A DNA stretch of 64,000 bases from SVQP01 sp045603085 (GTDB lineage: Bacteria > Bacillota > Clostridia > Oscillospirales > CAG-272), in NCBI GenBank assembly GCA_045603085.1, contig JAZULL010000033.1, positions 1 through 64,000 of the forward strand, written 5' to 3'. Positions 17,861-25,370 of this stretch are shown piece after piece (position 1 is the first letter of the stretch; each line of letters opens with the position of its first letter). The translations under genes were made by a program, and so were the position numbers. Below the pieces are notes generated by a model. The model saw only the letters and a program-made list of their open reading frames with translations, ran no database searches and was not told where the DNA came from.

Positions 17861-18553
17861 ATGACTACCGAAACAACAAAAGATGTCGGATATGTTATCG
17901 ACGTTGCTTTGTGCGTTGACAAAACCGGTGCGAATATTCCGGTTTGGATTATGCTTGAGCAAAATGCGGAGCGCATGTATGAAAAGCTTTCCGAAGCGTG
18001 TCATTGCAACGGTCGCAGGATTGATTCGTTTCGGGTCAGGATTTTTGCTTTTGGGGACTACGCGGTTGATCTGCGCCCCATGATTATCTCTCGGTATTTT
18101 AAGTTTCCTGAGGAGATCAAGGAATTTGTTGAGTTCTGCTTCAACGTGGAAGTGTTTGGTGGAGGGGATGTGCCTGAAAATGCGCTGGAATCACTGGCAC
18201 ATGCGATCAAGTCCGACTGGACCGATGAGGGGACCGTTCGCCGGCACGTGATCATGCTCTTTACCGACGCTCCGGCGGTGGAGCTCGGAGAGCGCCCGGA
18301 TTTTTCAATAGATGACGAGCCGATGGACATGCCAAAAGATCTGAGCGAGCTTGGAGAATGGTGGAAAGAACTGGATAGAGAGAGCAAGCGCTTGCTGATA
18401 TTTGCTCCCGAGGACTATCCTTGGCCTGAAATCGCAGCAACGTGGGATCAGGTTGAGTGGACATCGGTCTATGAAGGTCAAGCTTTTCAGGATTTTGATT
18501 TTGACAAAGCGATTGCCGCATTGAGCAAAGCTGTATGTCAAGCAGGAGAATAA
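17861..18553 (+). CDS. vWA domain protein 2 with altered metal site
   Basis: A 230-residue vWA protein, the most divergent of the three paralogues. The ATG at 17861 follows AAGGAGGA. The first metal-site motif reads DKTGA (residues 20-24) where the paralogues have DKTGS, so one metal-coordinating Ser is lost. The second and third elements (GGGDVPENALESLAHAI, MLFTDAPAV) remain. It may bind metal weakly or act as a metal-independent decoy or constitutive partner. It shares IKSDWT, RRHVIM and DYPW blocks with vWA 1 and 3, so it arose by gene duplication. It has its own promoter and ribosome binding site and so can be expressed independently of its neighbours. Confidence 0.82.
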   Translation: MTTETTKDVGYVIDVALCVDKTGANIPVWIMLEQNAERMYEKLSEACHCNGRRIDSFRVRIFAFGDYAVDLRPMIISRYFKFPEEIKEFVEFCFNVEVFGGGDVPENALESLAHAIKSDWTDEGTVRRHVIMLFTDAPAVELGERPDFSIDDEPMDMPKDLSELGEWWKELDRESKRLLIFAPEDYPWPEIAATWDQVEWTSVYEGQAFQDFDFDKAIAALSKAVCQAGE

Positions 18554-18556
18554 TCG

Positions 18557-18688
18557 GTCGTGGCCTCTTTACATGATGATTACGGATATCCTTGGGATGA
18601 CCTTGTTATTGTGTGTGAAACCGCAGCCGGCGTTCAGACCGATTATGCAGGAGGATTGTACGAAATGAATTTTGACAGCATGGTTTGA
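18557..18688 (+). pseudogene. C-terminal remnant of a fourth vWA gene
   Basis: Read in the frame of 18578, this stretch encodes DYGYPWDDLVIVCETAAG, then about 17 more residues, then TGA at 18686-18688. It aligns with the vWA 3 segment NGYPWDDLAVAWEDVTVVPS, and the preceding VVASLHD is a degraded version of the FVLFAP strand. There is no start codon or ribosome binding site, and the rest of the domain is gone. It sits directly after vWA 2. This is a decayed fourth copy or the product of unequal recombination between copies. Confidence 0.7.
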
Positions 18689-18881
18689 TTTGTCTCGGGA
18701 AAGACATTCGTTGGAGCCTGTCATTTTGGATATAGTATGGATCCATGGAATGATCTTTCTCAATGGAGAGATCGTTAACATATTTCCGTGTGTGTTTCAC
18801 AGGATTCTGCTTTTGCAGAATTTCCTGAAAATCCGAGTGTATTTTTTTGACAAATTGTAACCAAAAATTTTTGTTTGGTAC
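18689..18881 (+). other. non-coding remnant between vWA 2 debris and vWA 3
   Basis: No gene is seen. Bases 18728-18777 read GYSMDPWNDLSQWRDR followed by a stop, faintly like the vWA GYPWDDLAVAWEDV strand, and may be a second, older fragment (weak). A small perfect hairpin, ATTCTGC/GCAGAAT, lies at 18804-18821 without a T-run. Confidence 0.3.
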
Positions 18882-18910
18882 TTGCATTTTGTCTAAATTG
18901 GTGATATAAT
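18882..18910 (+). promoter_or_regulatory. promoter of vWA gene 3
   Basis: TTGCAT (18882-18887), 17 bases, TATAAT (18905-18910), followed by G as in the other two vWA promoters. The spacer is again TTTTGTCTAAATTGGTGA-like. Confidence 0.78.
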
Positions 18911-18966
18911 GAACATAATGATTGGACAATCATAATAATTGATTTACTTATTAGGAGGATTTTGCT

Positions 18967-19662
18967 ATGCCGATTGGAAATCAGGGAGGACTTATTTATA
19001 ACGTTGATATCGTAATGTGTATCGACAAAACCGGTAGTATGGCACCTATTTTGGGTACAGTAAAGACAAACGCTCTCGACATTTACAAGAAGTTCGAGAC
19101 TGCTATGAACAATGAGGGTAAGAGAGTTGAAGAGCTCCGCATTAAGGTAATTGCCTTTGGTGATTACGATTGCGACACACGCCCCATGATGATTTCGAGA
19201 TTCTTTACTCTTCCTGAAGAGAATGACGAGTTCGAGGCTTTCCTGAACGGTGTTAATGCAGAGGGTGGTGGAGATGCTCCCGAGAACGCTCTTGAGGCTC
19301 TTGCACACGCAATAAAGTCCGACTGGACCGAGGATGGTAACGTTCGCAGACACGTTATCATGCTGTTTACCGACACTTCCGCTCTGGAGCTTGGTGTTCG
19401 CACCAACTTTGAAAACGACGATGAGCGTATGCCCATGCCCGCAGACCTGGCTGAGCTTGGCGACTGGTGGGATGAGATGGAATCCAGAGCAAGAAGATTC
19501 GTTCTGTTTGCTCCCAACGGCTATCCTTGGGATGACCTTGCTGTTGCTTGGGAAGACGTGACCGTTGTGCCCTCCGCTGCAGGTACCGGGTGCGAGGACG
19601 TTGATATTGATACCGCAATCGAAGCACTTGTTCGTTCTGTGGGTAAGGCTACTGTACAGTAA
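18967..19662 (+). CDS. vWA domain protein 3 (TerY-like)
   Basis: A 231-residue single vWA domain with an intact metal site: DKTGS (residues 20-24), GGGDAPENALEALAHAI, MLFTDTSAL. Start ATG 18967 follows TTAGGAGGA. It is strikingly similar to vWA 1, sharing DKTGSMAPI, RPMMIS.FFTLP, IKSDWTEDG, RTNFENDDER and MPADL.ELG.WW. It lies 128 bases before the phosphatase gene but is separated from it by a terminator-like hairpin. Its position nearest the PP2C and kinase genes makes it the best candidate for the core TerY partner. The conserved Trp, Asp and Tyr-Pro-Trp positions at the C-terminus recur in all copies, including the pseudogene, so they are probably part of the domain surface. Confidence 0.86.
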   Translation: MPIGNQGGLIYNVDIVMCIDKTGSMAPILGTVKTNALDIYKKFETAMNNEGKRVEELRIKVIAFGDYDCDTRPMMISRFFTLPEENDEFEAFLNGVNAEGGGDAPENALEALAHAIKSDWTEDGNVRRHVIMLFTDTSALELGVRTNFENDDERMPMPADLAELGDWWDEMESRARRFVLFAPNGYPWDDLAVAWEDVTVVPSAAGTGCEDVDIDTAIEALVRSVGKATVQ

Positions 19663-19710
19663 GCGAGCAAATTGACTGTTATCGATAATTACAATTGAAT
19701 TGCATTAATC

Positions 19711-19762
19711 AAAAGCTCCTCGCTATGCGTTGTATTGATCCGCATATTGCGGGGAGCTTTTT
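19711..19762 (+). terminator. terminator or attenuator between vWA 3 and the phosphatase gene
   Basis: AAAAGCTCC (19711-19719) pairs with GGGAGCTTTT near 19752-19761. An inner stem, TATGCG/CGCATA, extends it, and TTTTT follows. No clear separate promoter for the phosphatase is seen, so partial read-through from vWA 3 is likely and would set a low phosphatase/kinase to vWA ratio. Confidence 0.65.
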
Positions 19763-19790
19763 GATAGTGGCAAATAACAAGGAGATTAAA

Positions 19791-21893
19791 ATGGACTGTA
19801 ATGTGCAAGAACATTTTTTGAAACTGTTTTGTGGCGGACGAGGAAATAACAATCCCGAGGATGCCCAGCCGATAGTAGAAGACAATTTCCTGCTGGTGGC
19901 GGATGGCCTTGGCGGTTCGGGTGGCTTTTCTCATGCCCAGCTGAAGCCTGAAGCGATGCAGGCAGATGCTTTTTTTGATACCGTGTTTTCGGACATCTTT
20001 TCTAATTTGTCCGAAGAAGATTTTGCTCGCGTAAAGACGTATGCGGAAACCTCTTTGGAGTCGTATTTGGCATTGGACTACGAAGCAAAGACCGATCGTC
20101 GCTGTATTTATACAAGCGGTTATTTTGCTTCCAGATTGGTCAGCACCCTGATGTTCGGCTATTTGCTTGAGATAGGCAAGGACGGAGTGGCGGAAATTAT
20201 TGAGGAATTTGCACAGCAGGCGGATAATTATGCGGAATTAAAGCGCAAGAATTCCGAGCGCTTTACCGAGATGGTTCGTAACAGATTAGTGCAAGTAGCG
20301 AACAATGGAAATTTCGTCAAGGAAACGAAAAATATCAGTAAGAGCATGCTCTTGTTACCGACCACGTTGGTCACTATGTTGTATCTGGAACGGGAGAACC
20401 ACGTTGACGTAGTGTTCCTGTGGGCAGGAGATTCTCGCGGCTATTCCTGGGATAAGAATGGCCTTTTGCAGATAACAAATGATCACGAAACCGATGGAGT
20501 GATGTATAACCAAATCAATTTGTCCGGCGGTTTTTATATTGAATGCGCATATCAACGCATTGCTAAGCCTTGTATGCTGTTCTGTACGTCGGACGGTTGC
20601 TATACCTGCATGTCCGCTCCGCTGGAATTTGAGTATTACTTCTTTGATCAGTTTCGTCAGGCAAATTCGTACGAAGAAGCTACCAAACTGTTGATCAAGC
20701 TGTATGAGGATAATTCCCAGGACGATGCGAACACGGTTGCCATGCGTGTGTTTGGATATGACTCTTACGATCAACTCAAAGCCGATATTGCCGGACGAGT
20801 AGATGCGATTTATGAGGAATATACCGGTGAGCTTCCTGAAATCTTCATCACAAATTTCGATGTGGAAAAGGTCACGGCAAAGAAAAAGATCAATCTTGTT
20901 GCAAAGAACCTCAATCCCGAGGAGCATCCGTGGCTTGCTTCGTATCTTCGGGGAACGCTTGGCCGGGATTCTGCCGAGGAAATACAGGCCAAATGTGCCG
21001 AGCGTGATCAGCGCATGAATGCATGCCGTGAGCAATTAACCGCTCTTGCAAAAACACATTATTGGAGTCTGGTTGAATACGTCGTGTCACATCAGATCCG
21101 GGCAGATTGCTATAATGCACAGGATTATCAGCAATATCAGAAGGTGCAAAGAGATCTCGAATTGAAAAAGGAAATCTTCGAAGATACCCTCGATAAAATC
21201 TTTGAGGAATTGAAGAGCGGTGTCGAGGCGGCTGAAAAGGCGCTGTCGGAGATGAAGAATCTGGCTGATCCGCAACCGCATAAAACCCCCGCGATTAACA
21301 ACCTCAAGTTAGAGGTGGATTGGTTGGTTTCTGTAAGATCTAACAAGAACAAGAACAACGCCAAATCTTCTCTTAAAAAGGAAGAAATTGTGCTTCCCCT
21401 GCAACAGTGTCCCGCAGAGTGGGTTAGTGGCCATTGTAGCGAGATCGCAAAACTCAACAAGAGCTTGGCGAAATACCGTGATCAATACGCCGGCGAACAC
21501 CCTGCATATCTGAAGTGTATTGTGGAGCTTTTGATCAATAAGGATATCAGCACAGAAGCTTTTGCAGCTCTTGATGTTGTTTCGCAGGCGGATCAGTTGG
21601 TGAATGAGTTTGTGGAGCTCGGTGCGATGCAGATACGAGAGGCAATAGAGATGCAGCACAAGGAGCTTGCACAGCAGTACTGGATTAAGAATCGCGTAGA
21701 GGTTCTTGCCGAGCTGTATGCGGATAATCCTGACGCACCGTTCTGGCAGGAATTTGATCAGTCCTTTGTTACGGCTCTTGCCAATTACTGTGCAGCCTGT
21801 GCGGCGATGAAGTTGAGAGATCAGCTTTATGACAGATATAACAGTTATTATTTTAGCAAACAGGAGGTAGTGCAGAATGCTCAGACGGTATAA
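19791..21893 (+). CDS. PP2C-type Ser/Thr phosphatase with long helical C-terminus
   Basis: A 700-residue cytosolic protein. The start at 19791 is chosen because AAGGAGAT lies just upstream and the fold begins soon after. PP2C motifs are visible: VADGLGG (residues 36-42, the metal-binding DG), WAGDSRGY (about 212-219) and CTSDGCY (about 264-270), so it should be a metal-dependent phosphoserine/threonine phosphatase. The catalytic part ends near residue 330. The remaining 370 residues are rich in Glu, Lys, Gln and Leu, look largely helical, and match no domain I recognise. This makes it much longer than stand-alone PP2C enzymes (about 250 residues). The gene overlaps the kinase start by 17 bases, so the two are translationally coupled and probably antagonise each other on shared substrates, perhaps the vWA proteins. 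Confidence 0.85.
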   Translation: MDCNVQEHFLKLFCGGRGNNNPEDAQPIVEDNFLLVADGLGGSGGFSHAQLKPEAMQADAFFDTVFSDIFSNLSEEDFARVKTYAETSLESYLALDYEAKTDRRCIYTSGYFASRLVSTLMFGYLLEIGKDGVAEIIEEFAQQADNYAELKRKNSERFTEMVRNRLVQVANNGNFVKETKNISKSMLLLPTTLVTMLYLERENHVDVVFLWAGDSRGYSWDKNGLLQITNDHETDGVMYNQINLSGGFYIECAYQRIAKPCMLFCTSDGCYTCMSAPLEFEYYFFDQFRQANSYEEATKLLIKLYEDNSQDDANTVAMRVFGYDSYDQLKADIAGRVDAIYEEYTGELPEIFITNFDVEKVTAKKKINLVAKNLNPEEHPWLASYLRGTLGRDSAEEIQAKCAERDQRMNACREQLTALAKTHYWSLVEYVVSHQIRADCYNAQDYQQYQKVQRDLELKKEIFEDTLDKIFEELKSGVEAAEKALSEMKNLADPQPHKTPAINNLKLEVDWLVSVRSNKNKNNAKSSLKKEEIVLPLQQCPAEWVSGHCSEIAKLNKSLAKYRDQYAGEHPAYLKCIVELLINKDISTEAFAALDVVSQADQLVNEFVELGAMQIREAIEMQHKELAQQYWIKNRVEVLAELYADNPDAPFWQEFDQSFVTALANYCAACAAMKLRDQLYDRYNSYYFSKQEVVQNAQTV

Positions 21894-23271
21894 ACTGTTG
21901 GGCGAATGGAAATCGTCAACGGGCGGCCTGACGACTTTCGCTGAGAAGGGCGGCCACAAGTATTTTTTAAAAAAATACGATGCTCCGATTCGTCCCACGC
22001 ATGATCAGGTCGAATCCGGCGTTTTAACCGAGAAAAAGTATCAACGCGGATTGGAGCGATTCAATCGCTTTTACGCTCTGCGTTCCGACATTAATAATGC
22101 TCTTCGTTCCATGGCTTGCGCAGGCGGCAATATCATTTGCCCGCTGGAGTGGGGAATTGATGACAATAAGTTTGTTGAGGCAACAGAATACGTCCCCGAG
22201 CTTTTGGAAAGAGGAGAAGTCGAACGTCTGTCGGATAAAGACAAGGTCATGGTTTTGATGACGGCGATTGGCGCACTGGTAACGGTGCACAAGCAGGATA
22301 TCATTCACGGAGACTTGAAATATACCAACATTGCGGTCGCAAAAAACAGTATGGGCTTCTATGTGGGTAAGTTGATTGACTTTGACTGCAGCTACTTTTG
22401 TTCCAAAAAGCCCCCGGATTTGGGTGGAGACCAGATCTATATGTCCCCCGAGTTGGGCTTTTGTTGGTTGAATGAAATGAGTCCCGATTGCATTGCGCAG
22501 GTCGACTTCAAATCTGATATTTTCTCGCTGGGTGTTCTATTCCATGAATATATGACCAGACAGCGTCCCGAAATGGGAAGGATTCCCGAGGAAATGGCGG
22601 GCAAGGATCCCGAATTGATTTATTATTGGGAATACGTTTTGTATGGCGGCGAACCTCAGGTCAGCAGAAAGATCAAGAACAAACGCCTTGCAAACTTGAT
22701 TGTGAGCATGCTGCAGCTTGATCCGACCAAGAGACCAACAGCGCAGGAAACACTTGCTGAGCTCAAACTGGTCAGAGATGAACTGTCCGGAAAAATCAGT
22801 ACAACACCGCCGCCTCCTGCACCGCCTAAGCCTGCACCGGCAGCCCGCACTTTCGAAGATCCTTGGCCCGAGCACGGCATTGTATATGATAAGGCAGCAC
22901 TTGAACGCATGAAATTTGTTGGCGGCAAGAGAGCCGAGATTGCCGGAAAAAAGTGCTATGAATTCTACAGAGAAGGCGGAACCAAACATCCATATAACTT
23001 GGACCGTCTTCTCAGCACCGGACTTGCGAAGCGCGCCGGTGCGACACCTCCTCCGCCCCCTCCCGCTACACCTGCGAGTGGTTTTGCCGAGCCTTGGCCG
23101 GAGCATAACATTGAATTTGTTCAGGCAGAAATCAATCGATTGAAGTACGTAAGCAGTACCCGCATCGAGGTGATGGGCAAAAAGGCTTATGAGTTTGCCA
23201 GAGCCAGCGGTACCAAGCATCGCTATACCAAGGAAAAGGCATTGGCCGAAGGCCTTGCAAAGAACAAATAA
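21877..23271 (+). CDS. Ser/Thr protein kinase with duplicated C-terminal domain
   Basis: A 464-residue Hanks-type kinase. It shows a nucleotide-binding N-lobe with the probable catalytic Lys in YFLKKY, the catalytic loop HGDLKYTN (about 143-150), the metal-binding LIDFD (DFG variant, about 166-170), YMSPELGF (APE-like, about 188-195) and a C-lobe ending TKRPTAQETLAEL. A Pro-rich linker leads to two copies of an unfamiliar domain of about 58 residues, starting WPEH at residues 330 and 407. Both have the shape WPEHxI, RxKxV, GKKxYExxR, GTKHxY, GLAK, separated by a second Pro-rich linker. There is no transmembrane segment, so it is cytosolic, unlike PknB-type kinases. AGGAGGT precedes the ATG, which lies inside the phosphatase gene. 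It completes the TerY-P-like triad. Confidence 0.88.
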   Translation: MLRRYKLLGEWKSSTGGLTTFAEKGGHKYFLKKYDAPIRPTHDQVESGVLTEKKYQRGLERFNRFYALRSDINNALRSMACAGGNIICPLEWGIDDNKFVEATEYVPELLERGEVERLSDKDKVMVLMTAIGALVTVHKQDIIHGDLKYTNIAVAKNSMGFYVGKLIDFDCSYFCSKKPPDLGGDQIYMSPELGFCWLNEMSPDCIAQVDFKSDIFSLGVLFHEYMTRQRPEMGRIPEEMAGKDPELIYYWEYVLYGGEPQVSRKIKNKRLANLIVSMLQLDPTKRPTAQETLAELKLVRDELSGKISTTPPPPAPPKPAPAARTFEDPWPEHGIVYDKAALERMKFVGGKRAEIAGKKCYEFYREGGTKHPYNLDRLLSTGLAKRAGATPPPPPPATPASGFAEPWPEHNIEFVQAEINRLKYVSSTRIEVMGKKAYEFARASGTKHRYTKEKALAEGLAKNK

Positions 23272-23276
23272 AAAAG

Positions 23277-23666
23277 AAAAAGGACACGCAACTTTGGCGT
23301 GATACTCTTATCGGAGTATCACGCTAAGTTATGATTGCCCATGCGGGCAAGTTATGAGTTATGATTGGCTACGCCAAGTTATGAGCGACTACGTCGCGTG
23401 AAAGGGATGCGAGGCAATCATATCATAACGTTTGCGATAGCAAACTCATAACGGTTCGCTAAATTGCAAGGCAATTTAGCGAACCTCATAACTCTAAACT
23501 GAAAAGCAGAAAAAAGAGAGAACAATGCGGCTATCAAACCGATTTGCTCTCTCTTCTGTTTTTATCGCCAGTCTCGCATTTGTATTACAAATGCATCAGG
23601 CTATGCCCATACCCTTATTTTATTTCTCCGATAAGGACAACACCCTTTTTGTTGCGTGTCCTTTTT
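23277..23666. repeat. 390-bp segment bounded by 16-bp inverted repeats
   Basis: AAAAAGGACACGCAAC (23277-23292) recurs exactly inverted as GTTGCGTGTCCTTTTT (23651-23666). No gene lies between. The segment contains the hairpin array at 23297-23492, then a longer imperfect inverted pair (GAGAGAACAA and TTGCTCTCTC, 23516-23551) and a terminator. It has the look of a non-autonomous miniature element, but no target-site duplication was found. Confidence 0.5.
23297..23492. repeat. hairpin array with GTTATGA / TCATAAC linkers
   Basis: Six perfect hairpins of unrelated stem sequence: GCGTGATACTC/GAGTATCACGC (23297-23324), TTGCCC/GGGCAA (23335-23350), TTGGC/GCCAA (23365-23377), GCGAC/GTCGC (23385-23397), GTTTGC/GCAAAC (23430-23445) and a 15-bp stem GGTTCGCTAAATTGC with its complement (23453-23485). 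The first group is joined by GTTATGA linkers. After GGCAATCATATCATAAC (23413-23429) the linker is the reverse complement, TCATAAC. The same core recurs at 38739-38841. Confidence 0.8.
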
Positions 23667-23668
23667 TA
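23633..23668 (+). terminator. probable terminator of the phosphatase-kinase operon
   Basis: AAGGACA (23633-23639) pairs with TGTCCTT (23657-23663), followed by TTTTATTTATT. It lies about 360 bases beyond the kinase stop, with only the hairpin array in between. Confidence 0.4.
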
Positions 23669-23669
23669 T

Positions 23670-24626
23670 TTATTGTCCTAATGCTGCGTCGAAGAATGCG
23701 GCGATCTCGGCCATCAGAGCCATATCGTGCTCGCCGCTCTCGTCGCGCATGACCAGATGGTCACGGTCGGCGTAGGTCTTGAAGGTGAATCGGTCATCGT
23801 CGGCATATTCCTTGATGTAGGTGTCGTGTCCGTATTCGATCGGGATGGTGTCGTCCAGCTCGCCGTGTACCACAAACACCTCGCAATCGCTGTTCTCAAA
23901 GCCCTTCATGGCCGAGGAAAAAGCGTATTTGCCGCCGTAGGTGACAAATTCGTAGGCGGATACAAAGGGAAGGAGCACCTTGCCCATGGGGCCCACCATC
24001 TGGCAGCCGCGGTATTCGATCATGTCCATGGATTTGTTCCAGCCCGCCAGCGAGGCAACCGCTTCGACGTCGGGGTGGGTATTGAGCGCGTTGGCAACCG
24101 AAAGGCCGCCCCAGCTGTAGCCCATCAGCACGGTGGGCAGGTCTGCCGCCTCGGGCAAAGCCTCGGCATAGGTGATGGCGTAGTCCAGATCAATAAATCC
24201 CTGCGGCAGGCCGCCGATCTCCTCGCCCTCGCTCTCGTCGTTGGCGGTAGCGTCGTAGGCGAAGACCAGATAGCCCTGCGAGCAGAAATAATCAAAAATG
24301 TCCATATAACCGGTCTGTCCGCCGCCGCCCAGGCCGTGCGCAAACACCAAAAGCGCCTTGAGAGCCACGTCGGGATCGGTACTCTTATAGAGATATCCCA
24401 CCAGCGTGTGCCCCTGCAGGGTGGTAAAGGTGTGACGCTCGCGGGCGAGCTCGGGAAATTCGGCAATATCAAAGGCCGCTTCCGCATCGGTGGTACAGCG
24501 GTAGCCGAAGCTGGCCGAGTAGATCGAGACGGCTGCGATATATCCGCCGCCCATGCCGCCGACGACCGCGAGCACCAGCACAGCGGCAACGACGGAAATT
24601 ATTATCTTCTTTTTATTGGACTGCAT
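23670..24626 (-). CDS. membrane-anchored alpha/beta hydrolase
   Basis: A 318-residue serine hydrolase with an N-terminal membrane anchor (KKKIIISVVAAVLVLAVVGG) and an extracellular alpha/beta-hydrolase domain. Visible are the oxyanion region FAHGLGGGG, the nucleophile elbow GYSWGG (Ser in GXSXG), a candidate acid in HGELDDTIP and the His in YADRDHLVM. The start at 24626 follows GGAGG by five bases, and the reading frame upstream lacks another good site. Substrates of this family include short-chain esters and peptides. Nothing here narrows that down. It has its own promoter (24654-24682) and is not clearly tied to the upstream redox pair. Confidence 0.85.
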   Translation of the reverse strand: MQSNKKKIIISVVAAVLVLAVVGGMGGGYIAAVSIYSASFGYRCTTDAEAAFDIAEFPELARERHTFTTLQGHTLVGYLYKSTDPDVALKALLVFAHGLGGGGQTGYMDIFDYFCSQGYLVFAYDATANDESEGEEIGGLPQGFIDLDYAITYAEALPEAADLPTVLMGYSWGGLSVANALNTHPDVEAVASLAGWNKSMDMIEYRGCQMVGPMGKVLLPFVSAYEFVTYGGKYAFSSAMKGFENSDCEVFVVHGELDDTIPIEYGHDTYIKEYADDDRFTFKTYADRDHLVMRDESGEHDMALMAEIAAFFDAALGQ

Positions 24627-24653
24627 AAAAACCTCCATGATCTTGATGTGACT

Positions 24654-24682
24654 ATTGTAACACAATATCGGTCGAAATGCAA
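24654..24682 (-). promoter_or_regulatory. promoter of the alpha/beta hydrolase gene
   Basis: On the minus strand, TTGCAT (24677-24682), 17 bases and TACAAT (24654-24659), with the TGTG-TA extension seen in several promoters here. Confidence 0.65.
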
Positions 24683-24689
24683 GACTTTG

Positions 24690-25370
24690 CTATAAATAAA
24701 TCACAAGACCCCCGTGTCGCGGGCGGTCGAGATAGGCCTTGAGTGCTCCGCGCGGACGGATCTGCAGGGCGGATTGCGGGCAGGAGCCGATACATCGCAG
24801 ACAGCGCATGCAACGGCTGCTCGGTTTACCGTCCCGCATCGCCCCTGCGGGGCAGGTGGCGGTGCAGAGACCGCAGGCGGTGCAGGCATCGGTTTTGGTG
24901 ATCTGCAGCCCCACGCGGCTTCGCCATGCGGGAAAAAAGGATGCAAAGGGGTGCTTGGGCGAGCGGGGGACGGTTGCGGGGTGCGGATCGCGGATGCGAT
25001 CAAGGATGGGCGAGAGGGCGTCGGCGTCAAAGTCCGCGCTCTCTCCCAGAAAGCTGTGCCCCGTGGGCACGGCGGCCGCCGCGACGGTGGTGGCGCGTGT
25101 GACGCGCCCTGCCTCGTACAACACGTTGCCAAAGGAAAATTTACCGTAGGTGGCGATCGGTGCGAGGTAGGTGGCGTCAAGATTTTTCAAAAAATCCTTG
25201 ACTATGGGCGGGATATTCTGACAGTAAACGGGAAAGACCACCCCCGCCACCTCGGCACGGCCGTGGGTGTCGGCCGTGATCTCGGTCACGGGAGCGTCAA
25301 GGGCGCGGGCGAGGAATGCTGCAACCGAGGCGCTGTGACCGCTGCCCGAAAAATAATAGACGTGAGTCAT
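24690..25370 (-). CDS. EFR1-type flavodoxin-ferredoxin fusion protein
   Basis: A 226-residue redox protein. The N-terminus (MTHVYYFSGSGHSASVAAFL) is a flavodoxin-like FMN-binding domain, with the phosphate loop SGSGHS and FPVYCQNIPPIV. The C-terminus carries two ferredoxin clusters, CTACGLCTATCPAG and CMRCLRCIGSCPQ, each suited to one [4Fe-4S] centre. The family is annotated EFR1. The start at 25370 follows AGGAGAA and overlaps the previous gene's stop as ATGA, so it is translationally coupled to the PP-loop ATPase. The pairing suggests that it supplies electrons to, or acts in one pathway with, that enzyme. This is inference. Confidence 0.82.
   Translation of the reverse strand: MTHVYYFSGSGHSASVAAFLARALDAPVTEITADTHGRAEVAGVVFPVYCQNIPPIVKDFLKNLDATYLAPIATYGKFSFGNVLYEAGRVTRATTVAAAAVPTGHSFLGESADFDADALSPILDRIRDPHPATVPRSPKHPFASFFPAWRSRVGLQITKTDACTACGLCTATCPAGAMRDGKPSSRCMRCLRCIGSCPQSALQIRPRGALKAYLDRPRHGGLVIYL

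Noticed and set aside
16781..23271. Complete tellurite-resistance (ter) operon
   Set aside because: No TerB, TerC or TerD-like gene is seen on either strand in the window. Only the vWA/PP2C/kinase part is present.
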